DNA from: Megascapheus bottae
Taxonomy: Eukaryota > Chordata > Mammalia > Rodentia > Geomyidae
Assembly: GCA_024803745.1 (NCBI GenBank)
Contig: JANJXV010000159.1
Coordinates: 1,672,498 to 1,736,497 of the forward strand
Length of the DNA: 64,000 bases
Reading direction: 5' to 3'
The translations under genes and the position numbers were made by a program. Positions 11,272 through 24,702 of this stretch are shown piece by piece. The notes under the pieces were generated by a model, which made no database searches, was not told where the DNA came from, and worked only from the letters and a program-made list of their open reading frames with translations. Position 1 is the stretch's first letter. Each line of letters opens with the position of its first letter.

Positions 11272-14200
11272 TGTGAAGACAGAATGGAGGTGTGTGAAGT
11301 CAGAATGGAGGTGAGTGAAGTCATAGAATGGAGGTGTGTGATGTCATAGAATAGAGGTCTGTGAACTCAGAATGGAGGTTTGTGAAGTCATAGAATGGAG
11401 GTCTGTGAACTCAGAATGGAGGTGTGTGAAGTCACAGAATGGAGGTGTGTGAAGTCAGAGAATGGATGATTCTGAAGTAAGAATGAAGGTGTGTGAAGTC
11501 ATATAATGGAGATGTGTGAAGTCAAATTGGAGGTGTTGAACTCATAGAATGGAGGTGTGTGAATTCATAGAATGGAGGTTTGTGACATCATGGAATGGCG
11601 GTGTGTGAAGTCAAAGAATGGAGGTGTGTGAAGTGAAACAATAGAGGTGTGTGAAGTCACAGAATGGAGGTGTGTGAAGTCACAGATTGGAATTGTGTGA
11701 AGGCAAAACGGAGGCGTGTGAAGTCACAGAATGGAGGTGTGTTAAGTCACAGAATGGAGGTGTGTGAAGTCAAAAAGGTGGTGTGTGAAGTCACAGAATG
11801 GATGTGTGTGAATTCATAGAATGGAGCTGTGTGAAGTCAGAATGGAGGTGTGTGAAGTCAGAATGGAGGGGTGTGAAGTCAGATTGGAGGTGTGTGAAGT
11901 CGCAGAATGGAGGTGTGTGAAGTCATAGAATGGAGGTGTGTGAAATCGTAGAATGGAGGTGTGTGAAGTCAGAATGGAGGTGTGTCAAGTCACAGAATTG
12001 AGGTGTGTGAAGTCAGAGAATGGAGGTGTGTGAAGTCAGAACGAAGGTGTGTGAAGTCACAGAAAGTAGGTGTGTGAAGTCACAGAATGGATGTTTGTGC
12101 AGTAAGAATGAAGGTGTTTGAAGTCATAGAATGGAGGTGTGTGAAGTCACAGAATGGAGGTGTGTGAAGTCATAGAATGGAGGTGTGTGAGGTCATAGAA
12201 TTGAGGTGTGTGAAGTCATAGAATGGAGGTGTGTGAAGTCACAGAATGGAGGTGTGTGAAGTCAGAATGGAGGTGTGTGAAGTCATAGACTGATTTGGGT
12301 GAAGTCATAGAAAGGAGTTGTGGGAAGTCATAGAATGGAGGAGTGTGAAGTCATAGAGTGGAGGTGAGTGAAGTCACAGATTCGAGGTCTGTTATGTCAT
12401 AGAATGGAGGTGTGTGAAGTAAGAATGGAGGTGTGTGAAATCATAGAATGGAGATGTGTGAACACATAGAATGGAGTTGTGTGACGTCACAATGGAAGAG
12501 TGTGAAGTCATAAAATGAAGGTGTGTGAAGTCATAGAATAGAGGTGTGTGAAGTCACAGAATGGAGATATGTGAACACATAGAATGGAGTTGTGTGATGT
12601 CACAATGGAAGTGTGTGAAGTCACAGAATGGAGGTGTGAAAAGTCACAGAATGGAGGTGTGTGAAGTCATAAAATGAAGTTGTGTGAAGTCAGAATGGAG
12701 GTGTGTGAAGTCACAGAATGGAGGTGTGTGAACTCAGAATTGAGGTGTGTGAAGTCATAGATGGAGGTGTGTGAAGTCATAGTATGGAGGTGTGTGAAAT
12801 CACAGAATGGAGTTTTGTGAAGTCACAGAATGGAGCTGTGTGAAGTCAGAAGGGAGGTGTGTGAAGTCATAGAATGGAGGTGTGTGAAGTCAGAATGGAG
12901 GTGTGTGAACTCATAGAATGGAGGTGTGTGAAGTCACAATGGAGGTGTGTGAAGTCATAGAATGGAGGTGTGTAAATTCGTAGAATGGAGGTGTGTGAAG
13001 TCCAAGAATGGAGGTGTGTGAAGTCAAAGAATGGAGGTGTGTGAAGTCACAGAATGGAGGTTGCTGGGGCCAACCGGCGGCAAACCAGGGTTCGCAGATT
13101 GGGGTTCCTGAAATCGGGGGCAAGGACTAGCAAGAAATAGAAGAGAGACAGACACAGCGGGTCCGGGATGTCCGCAGTCCATGTAAAGATTGCCGAGACT
13201 GCCGGTTTATTTTCCACTCCCCCTTCCTCCCTCCTCCTGACCCAGGGAACTTCCAGGTGTTACATTCATATGGTAATTCTCAGGTCATTTGCATAGAATA
13301 GGGCCAGAAAGCAATAAGACAATAAAGCCATCGTCTGATGCAAGCCAAGGTACAGTTTGATTCCACTCTGGCTCACAACAGGAGGTGTGTGAAGTCACAG
13401 AATTGAAGTGTGTGAAGTCAAAATGGAGGTGTGTGAAGTCACAGAATGGAAGTCTGTGAAGACACAGAATAGAGGTGTGTGAAGTCAGAATGGAGGTGTG
13501 TGAAGTCAGAATGGAGGTGTGTGAAATCATAGAATGGAGGTGTGTGAAGCCACAACGCAGGTGTGTGAACTCATGGAATGAAGGTGTGTGAAGTAAAATT
13601 GCAGGTGTGTGAAGTCATAGAATGGAGGTGTGTGAAGTCATAGAATGGAGGTGTGTGAAGTCACAGAATGGAGGTGTGTGAAGTCATAGAATGGAGGTGT
13701 GTGAAGTCACAGAATGGAGGTGTGTGAAGTAATAGAATGGAGGTGTGTGAAGTCATAGAATGGAGGTGTGTGAAGTAATAGAATGGAGGACTGTGAACTC
13801 AGAATTGAGGTTTGTGAAGTCATAGAATGGAGGTGTGTGAAGTCACAGAATGGAGGTGTGTGAAGTCATAGAATGGAGGTGTGTAAAGTCATAAAATGGA
13901 GGTGTGTGAATTCATAGAATGGAGGTGTGTGAAGTCACACTGGAGTTGTGTGAAGTCATAGAATGGTTGTTTTTGATGTCAACGAATGGAGGTGTGTGAA
14001 GTCATAGAATGGAGGTGTGTGAAGTCAGATTGGAGGTGTGTGAAATCACAGAATGGAGGTGTGTCAACTCAGAAATGAGGTGTGTGAAGTCATAGAATGG
14101 AGGTGTGTGAAGTCATAGAATGGAGGTGTGTGAAATCATAAAATGGAAGTGTGTGAAGTCAAAGAATTGAGGTGTGTGAAGTCAGAATGGAGGTGTGTGA

Positions 14201-14450
14201 AGTCAAAATGGAGGTGTGTGAAGTCAAAGAATGGAAGTGTGTGAAGTCATAGAATGGAGGTCTGTGAACTCAGAATGGAGGTGTGTGAAGTCACAGAATC
14301 GAGGTGTGTGAACTCAGAATGGAGGTGTGTGAAGTCACAGAATGGAGGTTTGTGAAGTCATAGAATGGAGGTGTGTGAAGTCAGAGAATGGATGTTTCTG
14401 AAGTAAGAATGGAGGTGCGTGAACTCATAGAATGGAGGTGTGTGAAGTCA
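11272..14450 (+). repeat. 3.18-kb duplicated block, first copy
   Basis: This block matches 15953-19131 at a constant offset of 4681 bp and includes LTR 4. Matching begins near AGAATGGAGG at 11281 (15962) and ends where TGTGAAGTCA is followed by AATTGG at 14451 but by CAG at 19132. Shared oddities include AGGTGTTGAACTC (a lost TG), CTGATTTGGGTG and GAATGGAGATATGTG. One visible difference is TGATGTCA at 12595 against TGACGTCA at 17276, a C-to-T change at a CpG. Confidence 0.85.
13062..13380 (-). mobile_element. Solo ERV LTR, copy 4
   Basis: Full length, 319 bp, GGAGGT at 13056-13061 and 13381-13386. First of the homogenised subtype shared by copies 4-10: it begins TGCTGGGG instead of TGCCGGGG on the + strand, has CCTTCCTCCC instead of CTTCTTCCC, AACTTCC instead of AACCTCC, and CCATGTAAAG instead of CCAGGTAAAG. 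The GAGTTTTG marker is 252 bp upstream, as in all of this group. Confidence 0.82.
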
Positions 14451-15952
14451 AATTGGAGGTGTGTGAAGTCAAAGAATGGAGGTGTGTGAAGTGAAACAAT
14501 AGAGGTGTGTGAAGTCACAGAATGGAGGTGTGTGAAGTCACAGAATGGAAGTGTGTGAAGTCAAAACGGAGGTGTGTGAAGTCACAGAATGGAGGTGTGT
14601 GAAGTCATAATGGAGGTGTGTGAAATCACAGAATGGAGGTGTGTGAATTCATAGAACGGAGGTGTGTGAAGTCATAGGATCGAGGTGTGTGAAGTCACAG
14701 AGTGGAGGTGTGTGAAGTCACAGAATGGAGGTGTGTGAAGTCACAGAATGGAGGTGTGTGAACTCAGAATGGAGGTGTGTGAAGCCACAGAATGGAGGTG
14801 TGTGAAGTCATAGAATGGAAGTGTGTGAAGTCATAGAATGCAGGTGTGTGAAATCATAAAATGGAGGTGTGTGAACTCATAGAATGGAGGTGTGTGAAGT
14901 CAAAATGGAGTTCTGTGAAGTCATAGAATGGTGTTTTTTGATGTCAACGAATGGAGGTGTGTGAAGTCATAGAATGGAGGCGTGTGAAGTCAGATTGGAG
15001 GTGTGTGAAATCACAGAATGGAGGTGTGTGAAATCACAGAATGGAGTTGTGTGAACTCAGAATGTAGGTGTGTGAAGCCACAGAATGGAGGTGTGTGAAG
15101 TCATAGAATGGAAGTGTGTGAAATCATAGAATGGAGGTGTGTGAAGTCACAGATTACGGTGTGTGAAGTCAGAATGGAGGTGTGTGAAGTCAGAATGGAG
15201 GTGAGTGAAGTCATAGAATGGAGGTGTGTGAAGTCATAGAATGGAGGTCTGTGAACTCAGAATGGAGGTTTGTGAAGTCATAGAATTGAGGTGTGTGAAC
15301 TCAGAATGGAGGTGTGTGAAGTCACAGAATGGAGGTGTGTTAAGTCATAGAATGGAGGTTTGTAAAATCACAGAATGGAGGTGTGTTAATTCATTGAATG
15401 GAGGTGTGTGAAGTCATAGGATCGAGGTGTGTGAAGTCACAGAATGGAGGTGTGTGAAGTCACAGAATGGAGGTGTGTGAAGTCATAGAATGGAGGTGTG
15501 TGAATTCAGAATGTAGGTGTGTGAAGCCACAGAATGGAGGTGTGTGAAGTTATAGAATGAAAGTGTGTGAAGTCATAGAAAGGAGGTGTGTGAACACAGG
15601 ATGGAGGTGTGTGAAGTCACAGAATGGAGGTTTGTGAAGTCATAGAATGGAGGTGTGTGAAGTAAGAGAATGGATGTTTCTGAAGTAAGAATGAAGGTGT
15701 GTGAAGTCATAGAATGGAGATGTGTGAAGTCAAATTGGACGTGTGTGAACTCATAGAATGGAGGTTTGTGAGGTCATGGAATGGCGGTGTTTGAAGTCAA
15801 AGAATGGAGGTGTGTGAAGTGAAACAATAGAGGTGTGTGAAGTCACAGAATGGAGGTGTGTTAAGTCATAGAATGGAGGTTTGTAAAATCACAGAATGGA
15901 GGTGTGTTAATTCATTGAATGGAGGTGTGTGAAGTCATAGGATCGAGGTGTG
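14451..15952 (+). repeat. LTR-free satellite between duplicated blocks
   Basis: Only monomers. This stretch matches 19919-21419 at an offset of 5468 bp (4681 plus a 787-bp duplication) and then the second 1665-bp unit at a further 1665 bp. It contains the GAAACAATAGAGG variant followed by GTCAAAACGG, a string that resembles the LTR insertion point without an LTR. No gene is seen. Confidence 0.8.
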
Positions 15953-18900
15953 TGAAGTCACAGAATGGAGGTGTGTGAAGTCAGAATGGAGGTGAGTGAA
16001 GTCATAGAATGGAGGTGTGTGATGTCATAGAATAGAGGTCTGTGAACTCAGAATGGAGGTTTGTGAAGTCATAGAATGGAGGTCTGTGAACTCAGAATGG
16101 AGGTGTGTGAAGTCACAGAATGGAGGTGTGTGAAGTCAGAGAATGGATGATTCTGAAGTAAGAATGAAGGTGTGTGAAGTCATATAATGGAGATGTGTGA
16201 AGTCAAATTGGAGGTGTTGAACTCATAGAATGGAGGTGTGTGAACTCATAGAATGGAGGTTTGTGACATCATGGAATGGCGGTGTGTGAAGTCAAAGAAT
16301 GGAGGTGTGTGAAGTGAAACAATAGAGGTGTGTGAAGTCACAGAATGGAGGTGTGTGAAGTCACAGATTGGAATTGTGTGAAGGCAAAACGGAGGCGTGT
16401 GAAGTCACAGAATGGAGGTGTGTTAAGTCACAGAATGGAGGTGTGTGAAGTCAAAAAGGTGGTGTGTGAAGTCACAGAATGGATGTGTGTGAATTCATAG
16501 AATGGAGCTGTGTGAAGTCAGAATGGAGGTGTGTGAAGTCAGAATGGAGGGGTGTGAAGTCAGATTGGAGGTGTGTGAAGTCGCAGAATGGAGGTGTGTG
16601 AAGTCATAGAATGGAGGTGTGTGAAATCGTAGAATGGAGGTGTGTGAAGTCAGAATGGAGGTGTGTCAAGTCACAGAATTGAGGTGTGTGAAGTCAGAGA
16701 ATGGAGGTGTGTGAAGTCAGAACGAAGGTGTGTGAAGTCACAGAAAGTAGGTGTGTGAAGTCACAGAATGGATGTTTGTGCAGTAAGAATGAAGGTGTTT
16801 GAAGTCATAGAATGGAGGTGTGTGAAGTCACAGAATGGAGGTGTGTGAAGTCATAGAATGGAGGTGTGTGAGGTCATAGAATTGAGGTGTGTGAAGTCAT
16901 AGAATGGAGGTGTGTGAAGTCACAGAATGGAGGTGTGTGAAGTCAGAATGGAGGTGTGTGAAGTCATAGACTGATTTGGGTGAAGTCATAGAAAGGAGTT
17001 GTGGGAAGTCATAGAATGGAGGAGTGTGAAGTCATAGAGTGGAGGTGAGTGAAGTCACAGATTCGAGGTCTGTTATGTCATAGAATGGAGGTGTGTGAAG
17101 TAAGAATGGAGGTGTGTGAAATCATAGAATGGAGATGTGTGAACACATAGAATGGAGTTGTGTGACGTCACAATGGAAGAGTGTGAAGTCATAAAATGAA
17201 GGTGTGTGAAGTCATAGAATAGAGGTGTGTGAAGTCACAGAATGGAGATATGTGAACACATAGAATGGAGTTGTGTGACGTCACAATGGAAGTGTGTGAA
17301 GTCACAGAATGGAGGTGTGAAAAGTCACAGAATGGAGGTGTGTGAAGTCATAAAATGAAGTTGTGTGAAGTCAGAATGGAGGTGTGTGAAGTCACAGAAT
17401 GGAGGTGTGTGAACTCAGAATTGAGGTGTGTGAAGTCATAGATGGAGGTGTGTGAAGTCATAGTATGGAGGTGTGTGAAATCACAGAATGGAGTTTTGTG
17501 AAGTCACAGAATGGAGCTGTGTGAAGTCAGAAGGGAGGTGTGTGAAGTCATAGAATGGAGGTGTGTGAAGTCAGAATGGAGGTGTGTGAACTCATAGAAT
17601 GGAGGTGTGTGAAGTCACAATGGAGGTGTGTGAAGTCATAGAATGGAGGTGTGTAAATTCGTAGAATGGAGGTGTGTGAAGTCCAAGAATGGAGGTGTGT
17701 GAAGTCAAAGAATGGAGGTGTGTGAAGTCACAGAATGGAGGTTGCTGGGGCCAACCGGCGGCAAACCAGGGTTCGCAGATTGGGGTTCCTGAAATCGGGG
17801 GCAAGGACTAGCAAGAAATAGAAGAGAGACAGACACAGCGGGTCCGGGATGTCCGCAGTCCATGTAAAGATTGCCGAGACTGCCGGTTTATTTTCCACTC
17901 CCCCTTCCTCCCTCCTCCTGACCCAGGGAACTTCCAGGTGTTACATTCATATGGTAATTCTCAGGTCATTTGCATAGAATAGGGCCAGAAAGCAATAAGA
18001 CAATAAAGCCATCGTCTGATGCAAGCCAAGTTACAGTTTGATTCCACTCTGGCTCACAACAGGAGGTGTGTGAAGTCACAGAATTGAAGTGTGTGAAGTC
18101 AAAATGGAGGTGTGTGAAGTCACAGAATGGAAGTCTGTGAAGACACAGAATAGAGGTGTGTGAAGTCAGAATGGAGGTGTGTGAAGTCAGAATGGAGGTG
18201 TGTGAAATCATAGAATGGAGGTGTGTGAAGCCACAACGCAGGTGTGTGAACTCATGGAATGAAGGTGTGTGAAGTAAAATTGCAGGTGTGTGAAGTCATA
18301 GAATGGAGGTGTGTGAAGTCATAGAATGGAGGTGTGTGAAGTCACAGAATGGAGGTGTGTGAAGTCATAGAATGGAGGTGTGTGAAGTCACAGAATGGAG
18401 GTGTGTGAAGTAATAGAATGGAGGTGTGTGAAGTCATAGAATGGAGGTGTGTGAAGTAATAGAATGGAGGACTGTGAACTCAGAATTGAGGTTTGTGAAG
18501 TCATAGAATGGAGGTGTGTGAAGTCACAGAATGGAGGTGTGTGAAGTCATAGAATGGAGGTGTGTAAAGTCATAAAATGGAGGTGTGTGAATTCATAGAA
18601 TGGAGGTGTGTGAAGTCACACTGGAGTTGTGTGAAGTCATAGAATGGTTGTTTTTGATGTCAACGAATGGAGGTGTGTGAAGTCATAGAATGGAGGTGTG
18701 TGAAGTCAGATTGGAGGTGTGTGAAATCACAGAATGGAGGTGTGTCAACTCAGAAATGAGGTGTGTGAAGTCATAGAATGGAGGTGTGTGAAGTCATAGA
18801 ATGGAGGTGTGTGAAATCATAAAATGGAAGTGTGTGAAGTCAAAGAATTGAGGTGTGTGAAGTCAGAATGGAGGTGTGTGAAGTCAAAATGGAGGTGTGT

Positions 18901-19131
18901 GAAGTCAAAGAATGGAAGTGTGTGAAGTCATAGAATGGAGGTCTGTGAACTCAGAATGGAGGTGTGTGAAGTCACAGAATCGAGGTGTGTGAACTCAGAA
19001 TGGAGGTGTGTGAAGTCACAGAATGGAGGTTTGTGAAGTCATAGAATGGAGATGTGTGAAGTCAGAGAATGGATGTTTCTGAAGTAAGAATGGAGGTGCG
19101 TGAACTCATAGAATGGAGGTGTGTGAAGTCA
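15953..19131 (+). repeat. 3.18-kb duplicated block, second copy
   Basis: Second copy of 11272-14450 at +4681, including LTR 5. The copies appear nearly identical by eye. The right end runs into a 787-bp tandem duplication, so the end at 19131 is where this block meets the repeated unit. Confidence 0.85.
17743..18061 (-). mobile_element. Solo ERV LTR, copy 5
   Basis: Full length, 319 bp, GGAGGT on both sides (17737-17742 and 18062-18067). Copies 4-10 subtype (TGCTGGGG, CCTTCCTCCC). A private G-to-T change at 18031 gives CCAAGTTACAG and separates it from copy 4, its partner at 4681 bp. Confidence 0.82.
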
Positions 19132-19918
19132 CAGAATGGAGGTGTGTGAAGTCATAGAATGGAGGTGTGTGAAGTCACAGAATGGAGGTGTGTGAAGTAA
19201 TAGAATGGAGGTGTGTGAAGTCATAGAATGGAGGTGTGTGAAGTAATAGAATGGAGGACTGTGAACTCAGAATTGAGGTTTGTGAAGTCATAGAATGGAG
19301 GTGTGTGAAGTCACAGAATGGAGGTGTGTGAAGTCATAGAATGGAGGTGTGTAAAGTCATAAAATGGAGGTGTGTGAATTCATAGAATGGAGGTGTGTGA
19401 AGTCACACTGGAGTTGTGTGAAGTCATAGAATGGTTGTTTTTGATGTCAACGAATGGAGGTGTGTGAAGTCATAGAATGGAGGTGTGTGAAGTCAGATTG
19501 GAGGTGTGTGAAATCACAGAATGGAGGTGTGTCAACTCAGAAATGAGGTGTGTGAAGTCATAGAATGGAGGTGTGTGAAGTCATAGAATGGAGGTGTGTG
19601 AAATCATAAAATGGAAGTGTGTGAAGTCAAAGAATTGAGGTGTGTGAAGTCAGAATGGAGGTGTGTGAAGTCAAAATGGAGGTGTGTGAAGTCAAAGAAT
19701 GGAAGTGTGTGAAGTCATAGAATGGAGGTCTGTGAACTCAGAATGGAGGTGTGTGAAGTCACAGAATCGAGGTGTGTGAACTCAGAATGGAGGTGTGTGA
19801 AGTCACAGAATGGAGGTTTGTGAAGTCATAGAATGGAGGTGTGTGAAGTCAGAGAATGGATGTTTCTGAAGTAAGAATGGAGGTGCGTGAACTCATAGAA
19901 TGGAGGTGTGTGAAGTCA
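18345..19918 (+). repeat. 787-bp tandem duplication (two units)
   Basis: Units are 18345-19131 and 19132-19918. The string GGAGGACTGTGAACTC recurs with ACTGTG at 18471 and 19258, 787 bp apart. Flanking order shows the corresponding part of 13664-14450 is single copy, so this duplication came after the 4681-bp one. It was probably unequal exchange or replication slippage between monomers. Confidence 0.85.
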
Positions 19919-22900
19919 AATTGGAGGTGTGTGAAGTCAAAGAATGGAGGTGTGTGAAGTGAAACAATAGAGGTGTGTGAAGTCACAGAATGGAGGTGTG
20001 TGAAGTCACAGAATGGAAGTGTGTGAAGTCAAAACGGAGGTGTGTGAAGTCACAGAATGGAGGTGTGTGAAGTCATAATGGAGGTGTGTGAAATCACAGA
20101 ATGGAGGTGTGTGAATTCATAGAACGGAGGTGTGTGAAGTCATAGGATCGAGGTGTGTGAAGTCACAGAGTGGAGGTGTGTGAAGTCACAGAATGGAGGT
20201 GTGTGAAGTCACAGAATGGAGGTGTGTGAACTCAGAATGGAGGTGTGTGAAGCCACAGAATGGAGGTGTGTGAAGTCATAGAATGGAAGTGTGTGAAGTC
20301 ATAGAATGCAGGTGTGTGAAATCATAAAATGGAGGTGTGTGAACTCATAGAATGGAGGTGTGTGAAGTCAAAATGGAGTTCTGTGAAGTCATAGAATGGT
20401 GTTTTTTGATGTCAACGAATGGAGGTGTGTGAAGTCATAGAATGGAGGCGTGTGAAGTCAGATTGGAGGTGTGTGAAATCACAGAATGGAGGTGTGTGAA
20501 ATCACAGAATGGAGTTGTGTGAACTCAGAATGTAGGTGTGTGAAGCCACAGAATGGAGGTGTGTGAAGTCATAGAATGGAAGTGTGTGAAATAATAGAAT
20601 GGAGGTGTGTGAAGTCACAGATTACGGTGTGTGAAGTCAGAATGGAGGTGTGTGAAGTCAGAATGGAGGTGAGTGAAGTCATAGAATGGAGGTGTGTGAA
20701 GTCATAGAATGGAGGTCTGTGAACTCAGAATGGAGGTTTGTGAAGTCATAGAATTGAGGTGTGTGAACTCAGAATGGAGGTGTGTGAAGTCACAGAATGG
20801 AGGTGTGTTAAGTCATAGAATGGAGGTTTGTAAAATCACAGAATGGAGGTGTGTTAATTCATTGAATGGAGGTGTGTGAAGTCATAGGATCGAGGTGTGT
20901 GAAGTCACAGAATGGAGGTGTGTGAAGTCACAGAATGGAGGTGTGTGAAGTCATAGAATGGAGGTGTGTGAATTCAGAATGTAGGTGTGTGAAGCTACAG
21001 AATGGAGGTGTGTGAAGTTATAGAATGAAAGTGTGTGAAGTCATAGAAAGGAGGTGTGTGAACACAGAATGGAGGTGTGTGAAGTCACAGAATGGAGGTT
21101 TGTGAAGTCATAGAATGGAGGTGTGTGAAGTAAGAGAATGGATGTTTCTGAAGTAAGAATGAAGGTGTGTGAAGTCATAGAATGGAGATGTGTGAAGTCA
21201 AATTGGACGTGTGTGAACTCATAGAATGGAGGTTTGTGAGGTCATGGAATGGCGGTGTTTGAAGTCAAAGAATGGAGGTGTGTGAAGTGAAACAATAGAG
21301 GTGTGTGAAGTCACAGAATGGAGGTGTGTTAAGTCATAGAATGGAGGTTTGTAAAATCACAGAATGGAGGTGTGTTAATTCATTGAATGGAGGTGTGTGA
21401 AGTCATAGGATCGAGGTGTGTGAAGTCACAGAATGGAGGTGTGTGAAGTCAGAATGGATGTGAGTGAAGTCATAGAATGGAGGTGTGTGATGTCATAGAA
21501 TAGAGGTCTGTGAACTCAGAATGGAGGTTTGTGAAGTCATAGAATGGAGGTCTGTGAACTCAGAATGGAGGTGTGTGAAGTCAAATTGGAGGTGTGTGAA
21601 GTCAAAGAATGGAGGTGTGTGAAGTGAAACAATAGAGGTGTGTGAAGTCACAGAATGGAGGTGTGTGAAGTCACAGAATGGAAGTGTGTGAAGTCAAAAC
21701 GGAGGTGTGTGAAGTCACAGAATGGAGGTGTGTGAAGTCATAATGGAGGTGTGTGAAATCACAGAATGGAGGTGTGTGAATTCATAGAACGGAGGTGTGT
21801 GAAGTCATAGGATCGAGGTGTGTGAAGTCACAGAGTGGAGGTGTGTGAAGTCACAGAATGGAGGTGTGTGAAGTCACAGAATGGAGGTGTGTGAACTCAG
21901 AATGGAGGTGTGTGAAGCCACAGAATGGAGGTGTGTGAAGTCATAGAATGGAAGTGTGTGAAGTCATAGAATGCAGGTGTGTGAAATCATAAAATGGAGG
22001 TGTGTGAACTCATAGAATGGAGGTGTGTGAAGTCAAAATGGAGTTCTGTGAAGTCATAGAATGGTGTTTTTTGATGTCAACGAATGGAGGTGTGTGAAGT
22101 CATAGAATGGAGGCGTGTGAAGTCAGATTGGAGGTGTGTGAAATCACAGAATGGAGGTGTGTGAAATCACAGAATGGAGTTGTGTGAACTCAGAATGTAG
22201 GTGTGTGAAGCCACAGAATGGAGGTGTGTGAAGTCATAGAATGGAAGTGTGTGAAATAATAGAATGGAGGTGTGTGAAGTCACAGATTACGGTGTGTGAA
22301 GTCAGAATGGAGGTGTGTGAAGTCAGAATGGAGGTGAGTGAAGTCATAGAATGGAGGTGTGTGAAGTCATAGAATGGAGGTCTGTGAACTCAGAATGGAG
22401 GTTTGTGAAGTCATAGAATTGAGGTGTGTGAACTCAGAATGGAGGTGTGTGAAGTCACAGAATGGAGGTGTGTTAAGTCATAGAATGGAGGTTTGTAAAA
22501 TCACAGAATGGAGGTGTGTTAATTCATTGAATGGAGGTGTGTGAAGTCATAGGATCGAGGTGTGTGAAGTCACAGAATGGAGGTGTGTGAAGTCACAGAA
22601 TGGAGGTGTGTGAAGTCATAGAATGGAGGTGTGTGAATTCAGAATGTAGGTGTGTGAAGCCACAGAATGGAGGTGTGTGAAGTTATAGAATGAAAGTGTG
22701 TGAAGTCATAGAAAGGAGGTGTGTGAACACAGAATGGAGGTGTGTGAAGTCACAGAATGGAGGTTTGTGAAGTCATAGAATGGAGGTGTGTGAAGTAAGA
22801 GAATGGATGTTTCTGAAGTAAGAATGAAGGTGTGTGAAGTCATAGAATGGAGATGTGTGAAGTCAAATTGGACGTGTGTGAACTCATAGAATGGAGGTTT

Positions 22901-23247
22901 GTGAGGTCATGGAATGGCGGTGTTTGAAGTCAAAGAATGGAGGTGTGTGAAGTGAAACAATAGAGGTGTGTGAAGTCACAGAATGGAGGTGTGTTAAGTC
23001 ATAGAATGGAGGTTTGTAAAATCACAGAATGGAGGTGTGTTAATTCATTGAATGGAGGTGTGTGAAGTCATAGGATCGAGGTGTGTGAAGTCACAGAATG
23101 GAGGTGTGTGAAGTCAGAATGGATGTGAGTGAAGTCATAGAATGGAGGTGTGTGATGTCATAGAATAGAGGTCTGTGAACTCAGAATGGAGGTTTGTGAA
23201 GTCATAGAATGGAGGTCTGTGAACTCAGAATGGAGGTGTGTGAAGTC
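19918..23247 (+). repeat. 1665-bp tandem duplication (two units)
   Basis: Units are 19918-21582 and 21583-23247. Both begin AAATTGGAGGTG after TGTGAAGTC and contain GTTAATTCATTGAATGG twice, AGATTACGGTG, and GTGTTTTTTGATG. At 23248 the sequence resumes as at 16115, so the junction is explained by simple tandem duplication. No LTR lies in either unit. Confidence 0.85.
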
Positions 23248-24383
23248 ACAGAATGGAGGTGTGTGAAGTCAGAGAATGGATGATTCTGAAGTAAGAATGA
23301 AGGTGTGTGAAGTCATATAATGGAGATGTGTGAAGTCAAATTGGAGGTGTTGAACTCATAGAATGGAGGTGTGTGAACTCATAGAATGGAGGTTTGTGAC
23401 ATCATGGAATGGCGGTGTGTGAAGTCAAAGAATGGAGGTGTGTGAAGTGAAACAATAGAGGTGTGTGAAGTCACAGAATGGAGGTGTGTGAAGTCACAGA
23501 TTGGAATTGTGTGAAGGCAAAACGGAGGCGTGTGAAGTCACAGAATGGAGGTGTGTTAAGTCACAGAATGGAGGGGTGTGAAGTCAGAATGGAGGTGTGT
23601 GAAGTCATAGACTGATTTGGGTGAAGTCATAAAAAGGAGTTGTGGGAAGTCATAGAATGGAGGAGTGTGAAGTCATAGAGTGGAGGTGAGTGAAGTCACA
23701 GATTCGAGGTCTGTTATGTCATAGAATGGAGGTGTGTGAAGTAAGAATGGAGGTGTGTGAAATCATAGAATGGAGATGTGTGAACACATAGAATGGAGTT
23801 GTGTGACGTCACAATGGAAGAGTGTGAAGTCATAAAATGAAGGTGTGTGAAGTCATAGAATAGAGGTGTGTGAAGTCACAGAATGGAGATATGTGAACAC
23901 ATAGAATGGAGTTGTGTGACGTCACAATGGAAGTGTGTGAAGTCACAGAATGGAGGTGTGAAAAGTCACAGAATGGAGGTGTGTGAAGTCATAAAATGAA
24001 GTTGTGTGAAGTCAGAATGGAGGTGTGTGAAGTCACAGAATGGAGGTGTGTGAACTCAGAATTGAGGTGTGTGAAGTCATAGATGGAGGTGTGTGAAGTC
24101 ATAGTATGGAGGTGTGTGAAATCACAGAATGGAGTTTTGTGAAGTCACAGAATGGAGCTGTGTGAAGTCAGAAGGGAGGTGTGTGAAGTCATAGAATGGA
24201 GGTGTGTGAAGTCAGAATGGAGGTGTGTGAACTCATAGAATGGAGGTGTGTGAAGTCACAATGGAGGTGTGTGAAGTCATAGAATGGAGGTGTGTAAATT
24301 CGTAGAATGGAGGTGTGTGAAGTCCAAGAATGGAGGTGTGTGAAGTCAAAGAATGGAGGTGTGTGAAGTCACAGAATGGAGGT

Positions 24384-24702
24384 TGCTGGGGCCAACCGGC
24401 GGCAAACCAGGGTTCGCAGATTGGGGTTCCTGAAATCGGGGGCAAGGACTAGCAAGAAATAGAAGAGAGACAGACACAGCGGGTCCGGGATGTCCGCAGT
24501 CCATGTAAAGATTGCCGAGACTGCCGGTTTATTTTCCACTCCCCCTTCCTCCCTCCTCCTGACCCAGGGAACTTCCAGGTGTTACATTCATATGGTAATT
24601 CTCAGGTCATTTGCATAGAATAGGGCCAGAAAGCAATAAGACAATAAAGCCATCGTCTGATGCAAGCCAAGGTACAGTTTGATTCCACTCTGGCTCACAA
24701 CA
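24384..24702 (-). mobile_element. Solo ERV LTR, copy 6
   Basis: Full length, 319 bp, GGAGGT on both sides (24378-24383 and 24703-24708). Copies 4-10 subtype; I see no difference from copy 4. The GAGTTTTG marker lies 252 bp upstream. Confidence 0.82.

Larger units (their letters stand above)
7388..11455 (+). repeat. Two tandem copies of a 2058-bp higher-order unit
   Basis: Sequence from about 7388 recurs at +2058 until divergence near 9397/11455. The LTR starts 7607 and 9665 are exactly 2058 apart. Shared rare features include GTGTGTGCACTCATGG after the LTR, AAACCAAGG in the LTR, and TTGTGCGAAG. Scattered substitutions separate the copies (for example GAGTGAAGT at about 11310 against GACTGAAGT at about 9252), so this duplication looks older than the 3199-bp array. 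Edges are accurate to about one monomer. Confidence 0.85.

Noticed and set aside
12970..12985. CENP-B box candidates at TTCG strings (AATTCGTAGAATGG; LTR GGTTCGCAGATTGG)
   Set aside because: Neither fits TTCG-N4-A-N2-CGGG: the A or the CGGG is missing. Centromere identity cannot be claimed from this.
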